Source of the DNA: Pyrinomonadaceae bacterium
Lineage (GTDB): Bacteria > Acidobacteriota > Blastocatellia > Pyrinomonadales > Pyrinomonadaceae
Direction of reading: 5' to 3'
NCBI GenBank assembly: GCA_030841105.1
Contig: JAVEDE010000053.1
Location: forward strand, 1-64,000
DNA length: 64,000 bases
Part shown: piece after piece, positions 21,713 through 29,258 of the stretch
Layout of the letters: the number at the start of each line of letters is the position of its first letter
Position numbering within the stretch: position 1 is the stretch's first letter
Made by a program: the position numbers and the translations under genes
Notes under the pieces: generated by a model
Seen by the model: the letters and a program-made list of their open reading frames with translations, nothing else
Told to the model about the DNA's origin: nothing
The model's database searches: none

Positions 21713-24010
21713 ATGAACAATCTTCGTCTGCTCAAACTCGCACTCGTCTTCACACTGCTGCTGTTGACCACGCCACGCGCACGCGCGCAGGAAGAGGCGC
21801 GCCCGGTGTGGCAGGTCACGCGCTTCGACGTGACCGCCACGCTCCCCGCTCCCGCTTCGACCGACCGCGCGCTCGTGGGTCGCGCGCTCATCTCTGCGCG
21901 AAACGTCGGGACGGGCGCGGGGCGCAGTCTGACCGTGCGCCTCAACTCTGCGGCCGAGATCAAAGCGGCGACAGTCGGCGACGCGACGGCGCAATACTTT
22001 GCGCGGGCGGAAGCGCGCACGGGGTTGCAGCAGGTGTCGCTGACTTTGCCCGCAGCCATCGCGCCCGGCTCGTCCGTCAACGTCGCGCTCGATTATCGTC
22101 TGCCCGTCAACGCGAACACGGGGCTGGCCGCCGTCTCGCCCGAAGGCGCGCAGTTTCTCCCGCTCTCCGGTTGGTATCCTACGGCGAACTCGCAGTTTGC
22201 CGCGCGCGGAGCAGACACCGCCCCCGTGCGTCTGACGGTCAACGCGGCGAGCGGCGAGACGGTCATCTCGTCCGGCGTCGCCACGGGCGCGAGCTTTGAA
22301 CAGAAACTTTCGGCGCAGCCGTTTTTCCTGACGGGCAAGTGGGACGCGGTTGAAGGCGCGGACGCGGCGCGCGGCGTGAGCGCGCACCTGCTGCGCGGCG
22401 CGACGCCTGATGAACGCAAGCGCGCCGAAACGCTCATCGCGCTCGCCGCGTCCGCGCGCAGTTATTACACGGGACTGTTCGGCGCGTTGCCTGAGACTCC
22501 GATCCGTCTCGTCGCCGTCAACCGCGGCGCGGGCTTCGACCTCGGCGGCGTGATCCTTCTGGACACGGCCGCCTTCCGTCGCGCGAAGGTGGACGCGTTG
22601 ACGGCGCAACTCATCGGCGAGGCGGTCGCGCGCATGTGGCTCGGCGGCGCGACGCCCGTGCGCGGCGAAGGCTCGGGCGTCGTGCGCGAAGGTCTCGCGC
22701 GCCATCTCGCCACGCTCTTTCTGGAAAAGGAGTTCGGGCGCGAGGCCGCCGACGCCGAACGTCTGCGCCAGCGCATCGCCTATTCGGCCGTCGCGCGCCG
22801 CGACGCCCCGCTCTCCGTTACCACGCCGCTTGAGCCGACCTACTACCTTTCCGTCGCCAACAAGGGCGCGATGATCTGGCGACTCGCCGAACGCGCGCTC
22901 GGCCGCGACGCCTTCATCACTTTGCTGCGCGAGCAGATGCAAAAGAACCGCGAGAGCGAACTCTCATTCGCCGTCCTGCGCGCCGCTCTCAACGCGGCGG
23001 GCGGCGCGTCTTTGAAGACCGCGCTCGACGCTGGTTTCGATCAGCCGACCGAACTTGATCTCCTGATCGGCCTGCCGCAACTGCGCGGCGGCGAGTGGGT
23101 GTCCGCGCTCAGAAACACCGGGGCGATTGAGACGAACGTGACGGCCGTCGCCACGACCGACGGCGGCGAGCGCATCGTGTCGCAGGCCGTCATCCCCGCG
23201 CGCGACTTCGCCGACGTGCGCTTCAAGACCACTTCGCGCATCGTCCGCGTCGAAGTTGACCCCGACAAAATCTATCCCCAACTCGACTACGCGAACGATG
23301 TCGCGCCGCGCGCCGCCGCGCTCGAAGAATCGCTTGAAGACGCCACGCGCCTGCTCGCCGCAGGGCAACACGCGCAGGCCGAATCAATCGCCCGCGAGAT
23401 GCTCGCACGCGCGCCGCTTATGCAGGACGCGCGCATCCTGCTCGCGCGCGCGCTGCTCGAACAGAACAAACTCCCCGACGCCGAAGGCGAGTTTCGCGCC
23501 GCGCTCGACGAACGACTCCCGCTGCCCTCGACGCTCGCGTGGGCGAACATCGGACTCGGCGAAGTCGCCCTGCGTCGCAGTCAGGCGGCGGAGGCCGCAA
23601 AGTTTTTCAACGAGGCCGTGCGTGCCGAAGGCGGTTACGCGCCGACGCTCGCCGCGCGCGCGGCGCGTCTGAAGGCCGAGGCCGCGCCCCCGATTGACGA
23701 GAGCGTGCGCGTCGCCGTCGCGCAGTTTGATCAAGCGATCCGCGGCGGCCGCAAAGCCGAACTCGACGCGCTGCTCGTGCCCGGCGAACTCGCCTCGTTT
23801 GCCAAAGGCATCGTCGCGAGCCAGCCCGAACTGTGGCAGACAAAACTGCTGCGCACCGAGTCGCTCGGTGCGGATCGCTTCGCGGCCGACGTGCAGATCA
23901 CGGCCAAGACGCTCGGCGGTCGCGAGCAGACGGGCACGGCCTTGCTCATCTTCGCGCGCAGCGGCAACGCCCTGCGGCTCGTTGACGTGCCCATCTTCGA
24001 GGTGCGTTAA
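21713..24010 (+). CDS. Exported M1-peptidase-like protein with degenerate zinc site and C-terminal TPR/hydrolase-accessory region
   Basis: The 765-residue protein has a signal peptide (to about residue 26, ARAQEE). An N-terminal beta domain follows, resembling the M1 aminopeptidase 'saddle' (RALISARNVGTGAGRSLTVRLN, FLPLSGWYPTANS). A thermolysin-like helical domain around residues 230-400 follows. Where M1 enzymes have HExxHxW, this protein reads LIGEAVARMWLGG: aligning the tryptophan, neither zinc histidine nor the catalytic glutamate is kept. Residues about 520-650 look like TPR repeats (DATRLLAAGQHAQAESIAREML, ARALLEQNKLPDAEGEFRAAL). It lies 15 bp after kdsA and 22 bp before kdsC. It is probably a periplasmic non-catalytic binding protein; its role is unknown. 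Confidence 0.7.
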   Translation: MNNLRLLKLALVFTLLLLTTPRARAQEEARPVWQVTRFDVTATLPAPASTDRALVGRALISARNVGTGAGRSLTVRLNSAAEIKAATVGDATAQYFARAEARTGLQQVSLTLPAAIAPGSSVNVALDYRLPVNANTGLAAVSPEGAQFLPLSGWYPTANSQFAARGADTAPVRLTVNAASGETVISSGVATGASFEQKLSAQPFFLTGKWDAVEGADAARGVSAHLLRGATPDERKRAETLIALAASARSYYTGLFGALPETPIRLVAVNRGAGFDLGGVILLDTAAFRRAKVDALTAQLIGEAVARMWLGGATPVRGEGSGVVREGLARHLATLFLEKEFGREAADAERLRQRIAYSAVARRDAPLSVTTPLEPTYYLSVANKGAMIWRLAERALGRDAFITLLREQMQKNRESELSFAVLRAALNAAGGASLKTALDAGFDQPTELDLLIGLPQLRGGEWVSALRNTGAIETNVTAVATTDGGERIVSQAVIPARDFADVRFKTTSRIVRVEVDPDKIYPQLDYANDVAPRAAALEESLEDATRLLAAGQHAQAESIAREMLARAPLMQDARILLARALLEQNKLPDAEGEFRAALDERLPLPSTLAWANIGLGEVALRRSQAAEAAKFFNEAVRAEGGYAPTLAARAARLKAEAAPPIDESVRVAVAQFDQAIRGGRKAELDALLVPGELASFAKGIVASQPELWQTKLLRTESLGADRFAADVQITAKTLGGREQTGTALLIFARSGNALRLVDVPIFEVR

Positions 24011-24032
24011 AACGTTGGACACGAACGACACG

Positions 24033-24563
24033 ATGAACGTCGAACAACGCGCCGCGCGCGTCAAACTCCTGTTGCTCGATTGCGACGGCGTGCTCACCGA
24101 CGGGCGCATCACGCTGCTTGAGAACGGCGACGAGGAGAAGAGTTTCCACACGCGCGACGGGCACGGCCTCGTGCTCCTGCATCGCGCTGGGCTGCAATCG
24201 GGCATCATCTCCGGCCGCACCTCCTCGGCCGTCGAACGCCGCGCGCGCGACCTCGGCATCACCCACGTGCGGCAGGGAACTTGGGACAAGATCAAAGATT
24301 TCGCGGAGGTCTTGGCCGCTGCCGGAATCGAAGCGGCGGACGCGGCATACGTGGGCGACGACGTGACGGACATCCCCTTGATGCAACGCTGCGGCTTCGG
24401 CGTCGCCGTCGCCGACGCGACCGCCGACACGCGCGCCGCCGCGCATTACACCACAAGTCTCCCCGGCGGCTTCGGCGCAGTCCGCGAAGTCTGCGAACTA
24501 ATTCTTAAAGCTCAAGGCCGCTGGCCTGAACTCATGCAGAGGTATTTGAAAAGTGACGAGTGA
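24033..24563 (+). CDS. kdsC: 3-deoxy-D-manno-octulosonate 8-phosphate phosphatase
   Basis: KdsC removes the phosphate of Kdo-8-phosphate, the step between KdsA and KdsB. The 176-residue HAD phosphatase carries LLLLDCDGVLTDGRI with both catalytic aspartates, FHTRDGHGLVLLHRAG, GIISGRTSSAVERRA, KIKDFAEVL with the conserved Lys, and AYVGDDVTDIPLMQRCG. The C-terminal GGFGAVREVCELIL is typical. The ATG at 24033 is chosen; a TTG at 24015 would add six residues. The last coding codons and the TGA stop (AGT GAC GAG TGA) lie inside the left arm of a GTGACAA-type inverted repeat. Confidence 0.95.
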   Translation: MNVEQRAARVKLLLLDCDGVLTDGRITLLENGDEEKSFHTRDGHGLVLLHRAGLQSGIISGRTSSAVERRARDLGITHVRQGTWDKIKDFAEVLAAAGIEAADAAYVGDDVTDIPLMQRCGFGVAVADATADTRAAAHYTTSLPGGFGAVREVCELILKAQGRWPELMQRYLKSDE

Positions 24564-24637
24564 CAGGTGACAAGTGACAAGTTAAGGCAAGGCATTTGTT
24601 TTAACTTGTCACTTGTCACCTGTCACTCGTCACTTTT
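24551..24637. terminator. Perfect heptad inverted repeat (GTGACAA type) containing the kdsC stop codon
   Basis: The arms at 24551-24585 and 24601-24635 are exact reverse complements over 35 bp, with a 15-nt loop. The left arm covers the last codons and TGA of kdsC. The right arm is followed by a T-run (TTTTTTC), giving the form of an intrinsic terminator. Units are GTGACGA, GTGACAG, GTGACAA, GTGACAA. Confidence 0.93.
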
Positions 24638-24656
24638 TTCACGGAGTGAAAAACAA

Positions 24657-25037
24657 ATGACAGTTGAGCGACCGGCAATTTTATATGTTGAGGACACGCA
24701 GGACACGCGTTTTCTGGTGGAGTGGAGTTTGAAGCAGGAGGGGTTTGACGTGACGGCCGTGCAGACGGCCGACGAGGGGTTGCGGCGTGCGCGCGAACAC
24801 GCCTACGCGCTGATCCTCCTCGACATCGGCCTGACCGATATGGACGGACTCGCCCTCTGCCGCGAGATACGCGAGTTCAACACGCACACGCCGATCCTGT
24901 TCTTCACCGCCTATGCCCCGCTCCTCGATCACGAGGAGGCCAAGCGGGCGGGCGCGCAGGGCTGCCTCCGCAAACCCGAAGACACCACCCGCCTCGTCCC
25001 CGCCATCCGCACTTTGCTCGGGCAGGCCGACGCTTAG
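24657..25037 (+). CDS. Stand-alone response-regulator receiver protein
   Basis: The ATG at 24657 gives 126 residues comprising one receiver domain. It has YVEDTQDTRFLVEWSL (acidic pair reduced to E-D), the phospho-acceptor Asp in LILLDIGLTDMDGLALC (about residue 53), FFTAYAPL with the conserved Thr, and CLRKPEDTTRLV with the Lys. There is no output domain. Such single-domain receivers act as phosphate shuttles or bind partner proteins, and are often CheY- or SpdR-like. No kinase is adjacent. It is separated from kdsC by a strong terminator-like repeat, so it is probably a separate unit. Confidence 0.9.
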   Translation: MTVERPAILYVEDTQDTRFLVEWSLKQEGFDVTAVQTADEGLRRAREHAYALILLDIGLTDMDGLALCREIREFNTHTPILFFTAYAPLLDHEEAKRAGAQGCLRKPEDTTRLVPAIRTLLGQADA

Positions 25038-25066
25038 AGAGCAGGAAACGATAAAGCAGAAAACAT

Positions 25067-25134
25067 GAGACAAGAGTCAGAAGAAAGAGTCAGGGCGTAA
25101 TTTATTCCGACTTCTGTTTTCTGACTCCTGTCTC
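25067..25134. repeat. Inverted repeat (GAGTCAG type) between convergent receiver and LysR genes
   Basis: The left arm (25067-25093) and the right arm (25107-25134) share GAGACA, GAGTCAG and AGAGTC blocks as reverse complements with a few mismatches. The repeat lies between two convergent genes and could terminate both. Period-7 structure is weaker here than in the other members. Confidence 0.75.
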
Positions 25135-25139
25135 CTCTC

Positions 25140-26105
25140 TCATCGTTTCTTCGCCTTCGCTGTGACTTTGCGCGAAGCGCGGGAGCGCGGTTTGCGTGAT
25201 TTAGTCGCCTCCGTCTCGGCGGCAAAATTCGCGCGGCAGAGGCCGATGAACGTCTGCGTGATCGGCGACTGGTAGCCGCCGGAGAGGTATGCGAAGCCGA
25301 GTTCCGAGTTGATCTGCGCGCCCTCGATCCACCAGCGCACGAGCCGCCCCTCCGCGATCTCTTCCAGCGCCGAACGCACCGGCACGATCCCGACGCCCAT
25401 CCCCGACTCCACCATCCGCTTGATCGAAGTCAGACGGCTCAACTCCATCGCCACCACCGGGCGCAAGCCCGCCTCGGCGAAGAACTCGTCAATCAGTCGG
25501 CGCGTGTTGCCGCCGCGCTCGCCGAGTATGAGTTTCTGCCCTGCCAACTCGAACGCGCTGATGACGCGCTTGTGCGCGAGCGGGTGATCCGGGTTCGCAA
25601 TCGCGATCAACTCGTCCTTCAACAATAACTCCGTCTGCACGCCCCGCGCCTCCGCCGGCAGCGAGATGAAGGCGATGTCCAACTCGCCCGCCGTGATCTG
25701 CCGGACGAGCGCGTCGCTCGTCCCAGACGTGACCGTCACCTCGACGTGTTCGGCGCGCGCACGCAGTTCTTTCAAAATCAGCGGCAGTTGGTCGGAACTG
25801 AACATCGCCGACGCGCTGCCCAGACGCAGCCGCCCGTGCGCCGTGCCGGAGAGATCGGACAACTCGGCGAGCGCGGCGTCGTGCTCGCGCAGGATGCGCC
25901 GGGCGCGTTCGAGCAGCCGCTCCCCGGCGTGCGTCAGGACGCAGCGACGGGGCGTGCGCACGAAAAGCAGCGTGCCCGTTTCGAGTTCGAGTTGGCGAAT
26001 CTGCATGCTGATGGCCGCCTGCGTGACGTGGCAGCGCGCGGCGGCGGCGGTGAACGTGCTTGTCTCGGCGATGGCCGCCAGTGCTCTTAGTTGTCGTATC
26101 TCCAT
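25140..26105 (-). CDS. LysR-family transcriptional regulator
   Basis: The 321-residue protein has an N-terminal winged helix-turn-helix (MEIRQLRALAAIAETSTFTAAA, VTQAAISMQIRQLE, then TPRRCVLTHAGERLL) and a LysR-type effector domain from about residue 90. A short basic tail rich in Lys/Arg (KSRKPRSRASRKVTAKAKKR) is an unusual extra. It is divergent from the sugar kinase at 26204. LysR regulators commonly control the divergent operon, so an amino-sugar or muropeptide signal is plausible, though its effector-domain residues do not tell. A TTGATTATCAA palindrome in the gap could be its binding site. Confidence 0.92.
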   Translation of the reverse strand: MEIRQLRALAAIAETSTFTAAAARCHVTQAAISMQIRQLELETGTLLFVRTPRRCVLTHAGERLLERARRILREHDAALAELSDLSGTAHGRLRLGSASAMFSSDQLPLILKELRARAEHVEVTVTSGTSDALVRQITAGELDIAFISLPAEARGVQTELLLKDELIAIANPDHPLAHKRVISAFELAGQKLILGERGGNTRRLIDEFFAEAGLRPVVAMELSRLTSIKRMVESGMGVGIVPVRSALEEIAEGRLVRWWIEGAQINSELGFAYLSGGYQSPITQTFIGLCRANFAAETEATKSRKPRSRASRKVTAKAKKR

Positions 26106-26126
26106 CGGAAACTCCCGGTATCAGAA

Positions 26127-26137
26127 TTGATTATCAA
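26127..26137. promoter_or_regulatory. Candidate LysR box TTGATTATCAA
   Basis: An 11-bp palindrome lies 22 bp upstream of the LysR start and about 67 bp before the kinase ATG. It fits the T-N11-A LysR pattern in form (TTGAT-N-ATCAA). The surrounding stretch (26106-26203) is the AT-richest part of the locus, consistent with a divergent promoter region. Confidence 0.55.
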
Positions 26138-26203
26138 GCAGATAAAATCTTTTAGTTTCCATTATATGTCAACTCTTTTTACAATCCGGCCATCATACCC
26201 GGC

Positions 26204-27244
26204 ATGGAAGGACACCCGCTCAGCAGTAGTCCCGGCCACGGACACACGATGAAGGCCAGACGCGAACCGACAAATCTTTCCCACGCGCCCAGAGACCTGC
26301 ACGCGCCGCTCATCCTGCTCGGCGTGGACGGCGGCGGCACGAAGACGCAGGCCGTCATCACGGACGAAGACGGCCTGACGCTCGGCGAAGGACTCGCCGG
26401 GCCTTCCAACCCGCTGCGCGTCGGCGTGAGCAACGCGGCGGCGGCGGTGCGCGAGGCGGTTGACCGCGCCTGCGCCGCGGCCGACGTGCGTCGCACCGAC
26501 ATCGCTTCGGCCGAGATCGGGCTGGCGGGAGTGCGCCGCGCTGACTTGAAAGAACGCATGGCCGACGCACTGGGGCGCGCGCTCGGCATCAGTTCGCTCA
26601 CGGTCGTGACGGACGCGGACATCGCGCTCTACGGCGCGACCGGCGGGAAGCCCGGTCTGGTTCTGATCGCGGGCACGGGTTCGATCTGCTGCGGGAAGAA
26701 CGCGCGTCGCAAGCACGTCTGCGCCGGGGGCTGGGGGCCTTTGGCGGGCGACGAGGGAAGCGGTTCGTGGATCGCGCGGCGCGGCTTGCAGGCCGTGGCG
26801 CAGGCGACGGACGGGCGCGGCGCGGCGACCGTCTTGGACGAAGCCGCCTGCCAGTATTTCAACGTGGCGACGCCCGACGATCTCTCGCTCGCCATCTACG
26901 CGCCGAGCATGACCAACGAGCGCATCGCGGGCTTTGCGCGCCACGTCATCGAGGCCGCGGCCGGGCGCGACGCGGTGGCGGGCGTGATCGTCGCGGACGC
27001 GGGGCGCGAGTTGGCCGCCGCCGCGGCGACGGTGATTCGGAAGTTGCGCATCGAGCGCGAGAGGTTTCAAGTGGCCTACGTCGGCGGGGTGTTCAGCGCG
27101 GGCGAACTCGTCCTCGCCCCACTGCGCGCGGGCGTCAAACGCGTCGCACCGCAAGCCTTTCTCGCGCCGCCCCAACTCTCGCCCGCCGTCGCCGCCGCCG
27201 CGATGGCGCGCGAACAGATACGACGCCTCGCCCTCGCGGGCTGA
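26204..27244 (+). CDS. BadF/BcrA-family amino-sugar kinase (GlcNAc / MurNAc kinase type)
   Basis: The 346-residue protein has the ASKHA-fold signatures GVDGGGTKTQAV (phosphate 1), GLAGVRRADL, VVTDADIALYG, VLIAGTGSICCG (phosphate 2), GGWGPLAGDEGSGSWI and YVGGVFSAGE. These are the hallmarks of the N-acetylglucosamine kinase branch of BadF/BcrA ATPases. Known members include GlcNAc kinases and the clostridial MurK, which phosphorylates MurNAc and GlcNAc at O6. The next gene is murQ, which needs MurNAc-6-P, so MurNAc is the likelier substrate here. The start may be 26204 or 26249; neither has a strong ribosome binding site. Confidence 0.88.
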   Translation: MEGHPLSSSPGHGHTMKARREPTNLSHAPRDLHAPLILLGVDGGGTKTQAVITDEDGLTLGEGLAGPSNPLRVGVSNAAAAVREAVDRACAAADVRRTDIASAEIGLAGVRRADLKERMADALGRALGISSLTVVTDADIALYGATGGKPGLVLIAGTGSICCGKNARRKHVCAGGWGPLAGDEGSGSWIARRGLQAVAQATDGRGAATVLDEAACQYFNVATPDDLSLAIYAPSMTNERIAGFARHVIEAAAGRDAVAGVIVADAGRELAAAAATVIRKLRIERERFQVAYVGGVFSAGELVLAPLRAGVKRVAPQAFLAPPQLSPAVAAAAMAREQIRRLALAG

Positions 27245-27245
27245 A

Positions 27246-27434
27246 GGTTTCAAGTTTCAGGTTTCAAGTTTCAGGACTGAAAGAGTTTCAGGTTTCAAGT
27301 TTCAGGACTGAGCTTGTTCCGTCTCGAACTTTAAAGTTCAGCACTGAGATCGTTCGGACTGGATTGAACCAAAAGCGCAAGTCAGAAGTTGTTCTGTCTT
27401 TAACTTGAAACCTGAAACCTGAAACTTGAAACCT
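27246..27434. repeat. Long heptad inverted repeat (GTTTCAA/GTTTCAG type) between kinase and murQ
   Basis: The left arm (27246-27310) contains two runs of GTTTCAA/GTTTCAG units separated by an AAGAG spacer. The right arm (27401-27433) contains four opposing TTGAAAC/CTGAAAC units and ends just before the murQ ATG. The central part (27311-27400) has further degenerate motifs. It is the longest member in the window. Confidence 0.88.
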
Positions 27435-28352
27435 ATGAATGAGCTTCCCGTCACCGAACAGGAGAACCCGCGCACGGAGGGGATCGCCGCGCTGGACGCG
27501 GCGGGGATCGTGCGTTTGATGAACGAGGAGGACGCGCTGGTGGCGGCGGCCGTGGGGCGCGTCGGCGCAGAGGTGGCGCGGGCGGTGGACGGCATCGTGG
27601 AGCGTCTCGGCAGCGGCGGGCGTTTGTTCTATGTGGGCACGGGCACGTCTGGGCGTCTGGGCGTGCTCGACGCGGCGGAGTGCCCGCCGACGTTCGGCGT
27701 CTCGCCGGAGTTGGTGCAGGGAATCATCGCGGGCGGCTACGAGGCTTGCTATCGCGCGGTGGAAGCCTCGGAGGATGATCGCGAGGCGGGCGGGCGCGAT
27801 CTAGAGGCGCGCGGCGTGACGGGCGCGGATGCGGTCGTCGGCATCGCCGCATCGGGGCGCACGCCTTACACGGTCGGCGCGGTCGCGCATGCGCGCTCGC
27901 TCGGCGCGTTCACGGCGGGCTTGACGTGTGTGCCGGAGTCGCCGCTCGTGCGCGCGGCCGAGGTGGCGATTGTGCCCGTGGTCGGGGCGGAAGTGATTGC
28001 GGGTTCGACCCGGCTCAAGGCGGGCACGGCGCAGAAGCTCGTGCTCAACATGCTCTCGACGGCGACGATGATCCGTCTCGGATACGTCAGCGGCAACCGC
28101 ATGACGAACGTCTCGGCGCGCAACGAGAAATTGCGTGCACGCGCGCTGCGAATTTTTCAAGCGGAGACGGGACTCGACGAAGCGGCGGCTCACGCGGCCT
28201 TCGCGGCGGCGGGCGAGCGACTGCCCGTCGCGCTCGTGATGCAACGCACCGGGCGCGGGCGTGCGGAGGCCGAAGCCGCGCTCGCGGCAGGGCGGGGCGT
28301 CGTCGGCGGGGCGGTTGAACGGTTGTTACAAAGCGGGGAGCATTTGTCGTAG
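27435..28352 (+). CDS. murQ: N-acetylmuramic acid 6-phosphate etherase
   Basis: MurQ cleaves the lactyl ether of MurNAc-6-P to yield GlcNAc-6-P and lactate. The 305-residue SIS-domain protein has TEQENPRTEGIAALDA at the start, RLFYVGTGTSGRLGVLDAAE, CPPTFGV, AASGRTPYTVGA, EVIAGSTRLKAGTAQK and NRMTNVSARNEKLRARA; the conserved glutamate after LDAA is present. An ATG at 27435 starts the conserved sequence; a TTG nine bases earlier is less likely. It lies between the kinase that makes its substrate and genes for transport and murein hydrolysis. Its product is the substrate of NagA at 46762. Confidence 0.97.
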   Translation: MNELPVTEQENPRTEGIAALDAAGIVRLMNEEDALVAAAVGRVGAEVARAVDGIVERLGSGGRLFYVGTGTSGRLGVLDAAECPPTFGVSPELVQGIIAGGYEACYRAVEASEDDREAGGRDLEARGVTGADAVVGIAASGRTPYTVGAVAHARSLGAFTAGLTCVPESPLVRAAEVAIVPVVGAEVIAGSTRLKAGTAQKLVLNMLSTATMIRLGYVSGNRMTNVSARNEKLRARALRIFQAETGLDEAAAHAAFAAAGERLPVALVMQRTGRGRAEAEAALAAGRGVVGGAVERLLQSGEHLS

Positions 28353-28389
28353 AATCAATCCAACTTGAGTGCAGAACACAGACTCGCTA

Positions 28390-29151
28390 ATGCCCCCGGA
28401 CGCAAAAATCGAAACAGACAAAGTGACGACGACCGCAAGCCGCGCGCAGACCGCGTTGCATCCTTCGCTCGACGGCGTGCGCGCCGTGCTGTTCGATGTC
28501 GGCGGCACGCTCTTGCATCCCGACTGGGAACGTCTGGCGCGTTTGGCGTCGCGGGGCGCGGGACGCGAGTTCAGGCCGTCGGAGTTGGGACGCAAGTTCA
28601 AAGAGATGATGTGCGAGGTGGACGCGGGGATGCAGCGGGGCGAACCCGCGCCGGAGGATTCACGCAAGCGCAACTGGGTCTTCCGGCGCGTCTATCGCGC
28701 GCTCGAAATTGACGAGACGACCTGCGAGTCTTTGAGCGAACAGATTGACGCGACGCACGCGGAGCGTCACCTGTGGTGCGCGCCCGACGACGAAGCGGCG
28801 CGCGTGCTCGGCGCGTTGAAGGCGGCGGGCTTGCGTCTCGCCGTCATCTCGAACACGGAAGACGGGCGGCTCGACGAGTTGCTCGAACTGGTCGGGCTCA
28901 AAGCGCACTTCGATCTGTTGATTGACTCGCAGGTCGTCGGGCAGCGCAAGCCCGACGCGGGGATTTTTCAAATGACGCTCGCGCGGCTCGGCCTCGAACC
29001 GCGCGAGGCCGTCTTCATCGGCGACTCTTACGCGCACGACGCGCTCGCCGCGCTCTCGGTCGGCATGCGCGCCGTCCTGCTCGACCCGCTCGATTTCTAC
29101 CCCGACAGCCTGTGCCCGCGCATACGCACGCTCGGCGAGTTGATCGGGTAG
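28390..29151 (+). CDS. HAD-superfamily phosphatase next to murQ
   Basis: The 253-residue protein has HAD motif I as VLFDVGGTLLHPDW: the nucleophile aspartate is present but the usual second aspartate (+2) is a glycine, as in the FDVGGTL variants. Motif II is AVISNTEDGR, motif III QRKPDAGIF with the Lys, and motif IV FIGDSYAHDALAA. The long cap (about residues 60-125) is helical. It starts 37 bp after murQ. HAD enzymes such as MupP dephosphorylate MurNAc-6-P in anabolic recycling, so a related role is possible. The motif I change makes activity less certain. Confidence 0.8.
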   Translation: MPPDAKIETDKVTTTASRAQTALHPSLDGVRAVLFDVGGTLLHPDWERLARLASRGAGREFRPSELGRKFKEMMCEVDAGMQRGEPAPEDSRKRNWVFRRVYRALEIDETTCESLSEQIDATHAERHLWCAPDDEAARVLGALKAAGLRLAVISNTEDGRLDELLELVGLKAHFDLLIDSQVVGQRKPDAGIFQMTLARLGLEPREAVFIGDSYAHDALAALSVGMRAVLLDPLDFYPDSLCPRIRTLGELIG

Positions 29152-29258
29152 AACACTCTCCGGCGCGGAAGGTCGCGCGCCGCGTTTGACTCGCAAGGCA
29201 ATTGGGCGTAGAAGCAGAGCTAAGCATTCCTCTTCAACCGGAAAGTCGAGAAATAGCC

